Below the pieces are notes generated by a model that saw only the letters and a list, made by a program, of their open reading frames with translations, did no database searches and was not told the origin of the DNA. The position numbers and the translations under genes were made by a program. A DNA stretch of 64,000 bases from Saccharopolyspora elongata. Its GTDB lineage: Bacteria > Actinomycetota > Actinomycetes > Mycobacteriales > Pseudonocardiaceae. Within the stretch, counting starts at the first letter, position 1. Each line of letters starts with the position of its first letter. Positions 62,090 to 64,000 of the stretch are shown here, piece after piece. The stretch spans positions 59,511-123,510 of the forward strand of contig NZ_SMKW01000022.1 in the NCBI RefSeq assembly GCF_004348985.1. The letters run 5' to 3'.

Positions 62090-63733
62090 TCAGTGGCCGC
62101 GGAATGCTTCGACGAGCCACCAGGCGCCTTCGCCCGGGGCGATCTTGGCGTCGATCACCAGCGGCGTGGCGCGCGGTCCGTTCAGCCAGTCGCGCACCGG
62201 TGCGAGGTCGGCCTCGGCGCGCACCGTGAGTCCGGTGCAGCCGAAGCCGCGCGCGGCGGCGGCGAGGTCGGTGTCCGGGAACTCGACGGTGTCCAACCGG
62301 TGGCCGTCCGGGCCGAAGTGGTGGACCTCCGCGCCGTAGGCGTGGTCGTTGTAGACCACGATCACCATCGGCAGGCCGAGCCGGGCCGCCGTTTCCAGTT
62401 CGGCGATGCCCATCAGCGCTCCGCCGTCGCCGAGCGCGGCGACCGGCAGCCGGTCCGGGCGGGCCAGCGCCGCGCCGATGGCGGTGGCCAGGCCGAGGCC
62501 GATGGACTGGAAGGCCTGGGTGAAGCAGAAGCCCTGCTCGTCGGGGACCCGCAGGAACATGCTCGGGTAGCCCATAAAGTTGCCGGAATCCACCGCCAGC
62601 ACTCGCTCTTCGGGCAGCAGCGCGTCCAGGGCGATGGTCAGCGCGCGCGGATCGATGGCGTCCGGTGTGGACTCATCGTCGAATGCCACGTCGCGCCACG
62701 AACCAGCGCTCGCGATCCGCTCCCGCACCTCCGGATCGCGGTAACCGGCGGGTCGGACGCCGCGGTCGGCGAGTTCGGCCCGGGCCGCCTCGGCGGTCGC
62801 GGCGACGTCGCCGAGCACCCCGAGGTCGACCGGGCGGTGCGCGCCGATCGCCTCGCTCTCGACGTCGACCTGCACCAGCGCGGACCCGGCGCCGATCAGG
62901 TTGCCGTGCCGCGTGGTCCACATGTTCAGGGCGGTGCCCCAGCCGACGACGAGGTCCGCGCCGGAGATCAGCTCGGCGGCCAGCGGCGTGGCGAACCCGC
63001 CGGAGACGTCCAGCGACCACGGGTCGTCGCGGAACAGACCCCGCGCCACCGCCGAGGTGGCCAGCAGCGCCCCGCAGGCCTCGGCCAGCGCCCGCAGCTC
63101 GGCGCCGGCGTGCCGGGCACCGCGACCGGCGATGAAGACCGGGCGTTGCGCGGTGACCAGCCGGTCGGCCAGTTCCCGCACCGCGGCGGCGAACGGCGCG
63201 ACCGGGTTCAGCGCCGGGAGCTGCGGGACGTGCGGTTCGCTGTCGAACTCCGCCGCTTGGACGTCCAGCGGCAGGTTCAGCACCACGGTCCGCCTGCCCT
63301 CGGTCGCCAGCCGGACCGCCCGCGCCACGTCATCGACGGCGGTGGCCGCGCTGTGCACCCGCTCCGCGCGGGCGCCGACGGCGGTGGCCAGCGCATCCTG
63401 GTCGATCCGGAAGTTCGAGCGGATGGCCGCGGAGGCCGTTTCCGCGGCGAGCACGAGCAGCGGGGTCCGGCTCTTGGCCGCTTCGGTGATGCCGGTGAGC
63501 GCATTGGTCAGCCCGCAGCCCTGGTGCACCGAAAGTACCCCGAGGCGGCCACTGGTGCGCGCATACGCGTCGGCCATCGTCGCCGCGCCGCCCTCGTGGC
63601 GGGCGGCCACGAACCGCGCACCCGCGGCGACCAGTGCGTTGGTGACGTGGAAGTTGCCGCTGCCGACTACGCCGAAGACGTGGTCGGCGCCCAGTGCGGC
63701 CACCGTGCGGCCGACGACCTCGGCGACGTTCAT
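62090..63733 (-). CDS. Thiamine-pyrophosphate-binding decarboxylase-like enzyme
   Basis: A 547-residue TPP enzyme. The activating Glu is in ARHEGGAATMADAYAR (about residue 48) and the metal site in GDGGALMG...YND (about 450-477). The middle domain (about 190-320) looks normal. The layout is that of the acetolactate synthase/benzoylformate decarboxylase group; VVGSGNFHVTNALV in the first domain is not one of the signatures I know for a specific enzyme. ATG 63733 has GGGAAGGGACG upstream. The 183 bp between it and the XRE gene hold nothing I can support. Confidence 0.87.
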   Translation of the reverse strand: MNVAEVVGRTVAALGADHVFGVVGSGNFHVTNALVAAGARFVAARHEGGAATMADAYARTSGRLGVLSVHQGCGLTNALTGITEAAKSRTPLLVLAAETASAAIRSNFRIDQDALATAVGARAERVHSAATAVDDVARAVRLATEGRRTVVLNLPLDVQAAEFDSEPHVPQLPALNPVAPFAAAVRELADRLVTAQRPVFIAGRGARHAGAELRALAEACGALLATSAVARGLFRDDPWSLDVSGGFATPLAAELISGADLVVGWGTALNMWTTRHGNLIGAGSALVQVDVESEAIGAHRPVDLGVLGDVAATAEAARAELADRGVRPAGYRDPEVRERIASAGSWRDVAFDDESTPDAIDPRALTIALDALLPEERVLAVDSGNFMGYPSMFLRVPDEQGFCFTQAFQSIGLGLATAIGAALARPDRLPVAALGDGGALMGIAELETAARLGLPMVIVVYNDHAYGAEVHHFGPDGHRLDTVEFPDTDLAAAARGFGCTGLTVRAEADLAPVRDWLNGPRATPLVIDAKIAPGEGAWWLVEAFRGH

Positions 63734-63786
63734 CTCGTCCCTTCCCAGTCTGTCTTATTTGTTTTTGAACCCGGTCTTTGTCTTTG

Positions 63787-63905
63787 AAGCGGCGTAGCCG
63801 CTTAGCCCACCTAAGCAACTTGCACCGCCGCGGGTTCTCAGGCGTCGTCTGGCGAGGACAGCCCCAGCGCTGTGTATTGGTCATACATATTGAGGGGTAG
63901 GGCAA
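63787..63905 (-). repeat. Dispersed extragenic repeat, family 1, copy 2
   Basis: Homologous to 2872-3015: hairpin AAGCGGC-GTA-GCCGCTT (63787-63803), GCACCGCCGCGGGTTC, GCGAGGACAGCCCC and GTATTGGTCAT. It starts about 12 bp after the stop of the minus-strand gene at 63917, as copy 1 follows the aminotransferase stop. Confidence 0.8.
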
Positions 63906-63916
63906 TTGTGGCGTGT

Positions 63917-64000
63917 CTAGTCGGCGGCGTAGCGGACTTCTTCCTTGCCGAACAAGGCCCGTACGTGGTCGGGCTGGTTCTGGCGGCGGCGCAGGTGGGT
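63917..64000 (-). CDS. C-terminal end of a gene running off the window
   Basis: The last 27 codons before a TAG at 63917: a basic, Gln/Arg-rich end (HLRRRQNQPDHVRALFGKEE and VRYAAD). Too short to name. The frame is open to the window edge and the repeat lies right after its stop. Confidence 0.5.
   Translation of the reverse strand, partial: THLRRRQNQPDHVRALFGKEEVRYAAD

Noticed and set aside
61295..63787. An 830-codon plus-strand frame
   Set aside because: Antisense shadow of the TPP decarboxylase-like gene and the XRE-cupin gene.
1..64000. CRISPR arrays, tRNA or rRNA genes, prophage or insertion sequence with transposase
   Set aside because: I looked for regular spaced repeats, cloverleaf-like sequences, transposase or integrase motifs and found none I could support.

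Overview
The window is very GC-rich DNA packed with short-gap genes on both strands, with many GTG starts, 4-bp ATGA/GTGA gene overlaps and many TetR, IclR, MarR and AraC-type regulators. Gene families such as an actinobacterial gas-vesicle operon with gvpY, gvpZ and gvpS, the Pls-type synthetase, baeRF, DUF8129-like and DUF2188 proteins, and the dispersed repeats, point to an actinomycete. My best guess is Pseudonocardiaceae, perhaps Saccharopolyspora; this rests on family knowledge, not on a search.

Layout. 1-5.1 kb: a truncated FAD/Fe-S 2-hydroxyacid oxidase, an alanine/serine-glyoxylate aminotransferase and a divergent IclR regulator, which together suggest glyoxylate metabolism. 5.1-9.9 kb: a complete biotin operon bioB-bioA-bioF-bioD (minus strand) with a divergent TetR regulator and tandem TGAAC-N3-GTTCA operators typical of BioQ. 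10.0-11.3 kb: a yybP-ykoY-type (manganese) riboswitch in front of a TerC/Alx transporter, plus a 37-residue membrane peptide. 11.3-20.2 kb: mixed enzymes and regulators (SDR, serine hydrolase with divergent TetR, HD protein, GlxA-type regulator, baeRF protein, monoacylglycerol lipase). 20.5-22.7 kb: a PAS-PAS-GGDEF-EAL protein.

22.7-45.6 kb is an accessory, stress-flavoured region, visibly less GC-rich between about 30 and 42.6 kb. Its core is a gas-vesicle operon (32.7-38.4 kb: gvpY, gvpZ, gvpA, gvpF, gvpG, gvpO, gvpJ, gvpL, gvpS, gvpK) whose last eight genes are almost all overlapped. Two Asp23-family paralogues flank it, together with CsbD, three unrecognised basic or membrane proteins, a dehydrogenase pair and a TPP enzyme. 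I find nine promoter-like boxes of the form G(G/T)(T/-)GT or GTTT, N15-17, GGGTA. They sit in front of the gvp operon, csbD, a DUF2188 gene, the baeRF gene and several small stress-type genes. This matches the actinobacterial SigB/SigF consensus and suggests that the whole region, gas vesicles included, is a general-stress regulon.

45.9-51.2 kb: a Pls-type A-PCP-6TM synthetase translationally coupled to an M1 aminopeptidase. By-eye adenylation code reading predicts lysine, so this may be an epsilon-poly-lysine-like synthetase with its degrading peptidase. 51.4-54.8 kb: desaturase, EamA exporter, secreted alpha/beta hydrolase. 54.8-57.6 kb: an amino-acid permease pseudogene with an internal deletion, divergent from a TetR-P1 peptidase operon. 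57.7-64 kb: lipid kinase, then a minus-strand cluster of XRE-cupin regulator, class-V aminotransferase and APC permease, then a TPP decarboxylase-like enzyme.

Two dispersed repeat families are present: one near both window ends (2.9 and 63.8 kb), and one built on the palindrome CGATTTCGCGCGAAATCG (13.3, 15.8 and 52.5 kb). Strong hairpins sit between most convergent gene pairs.
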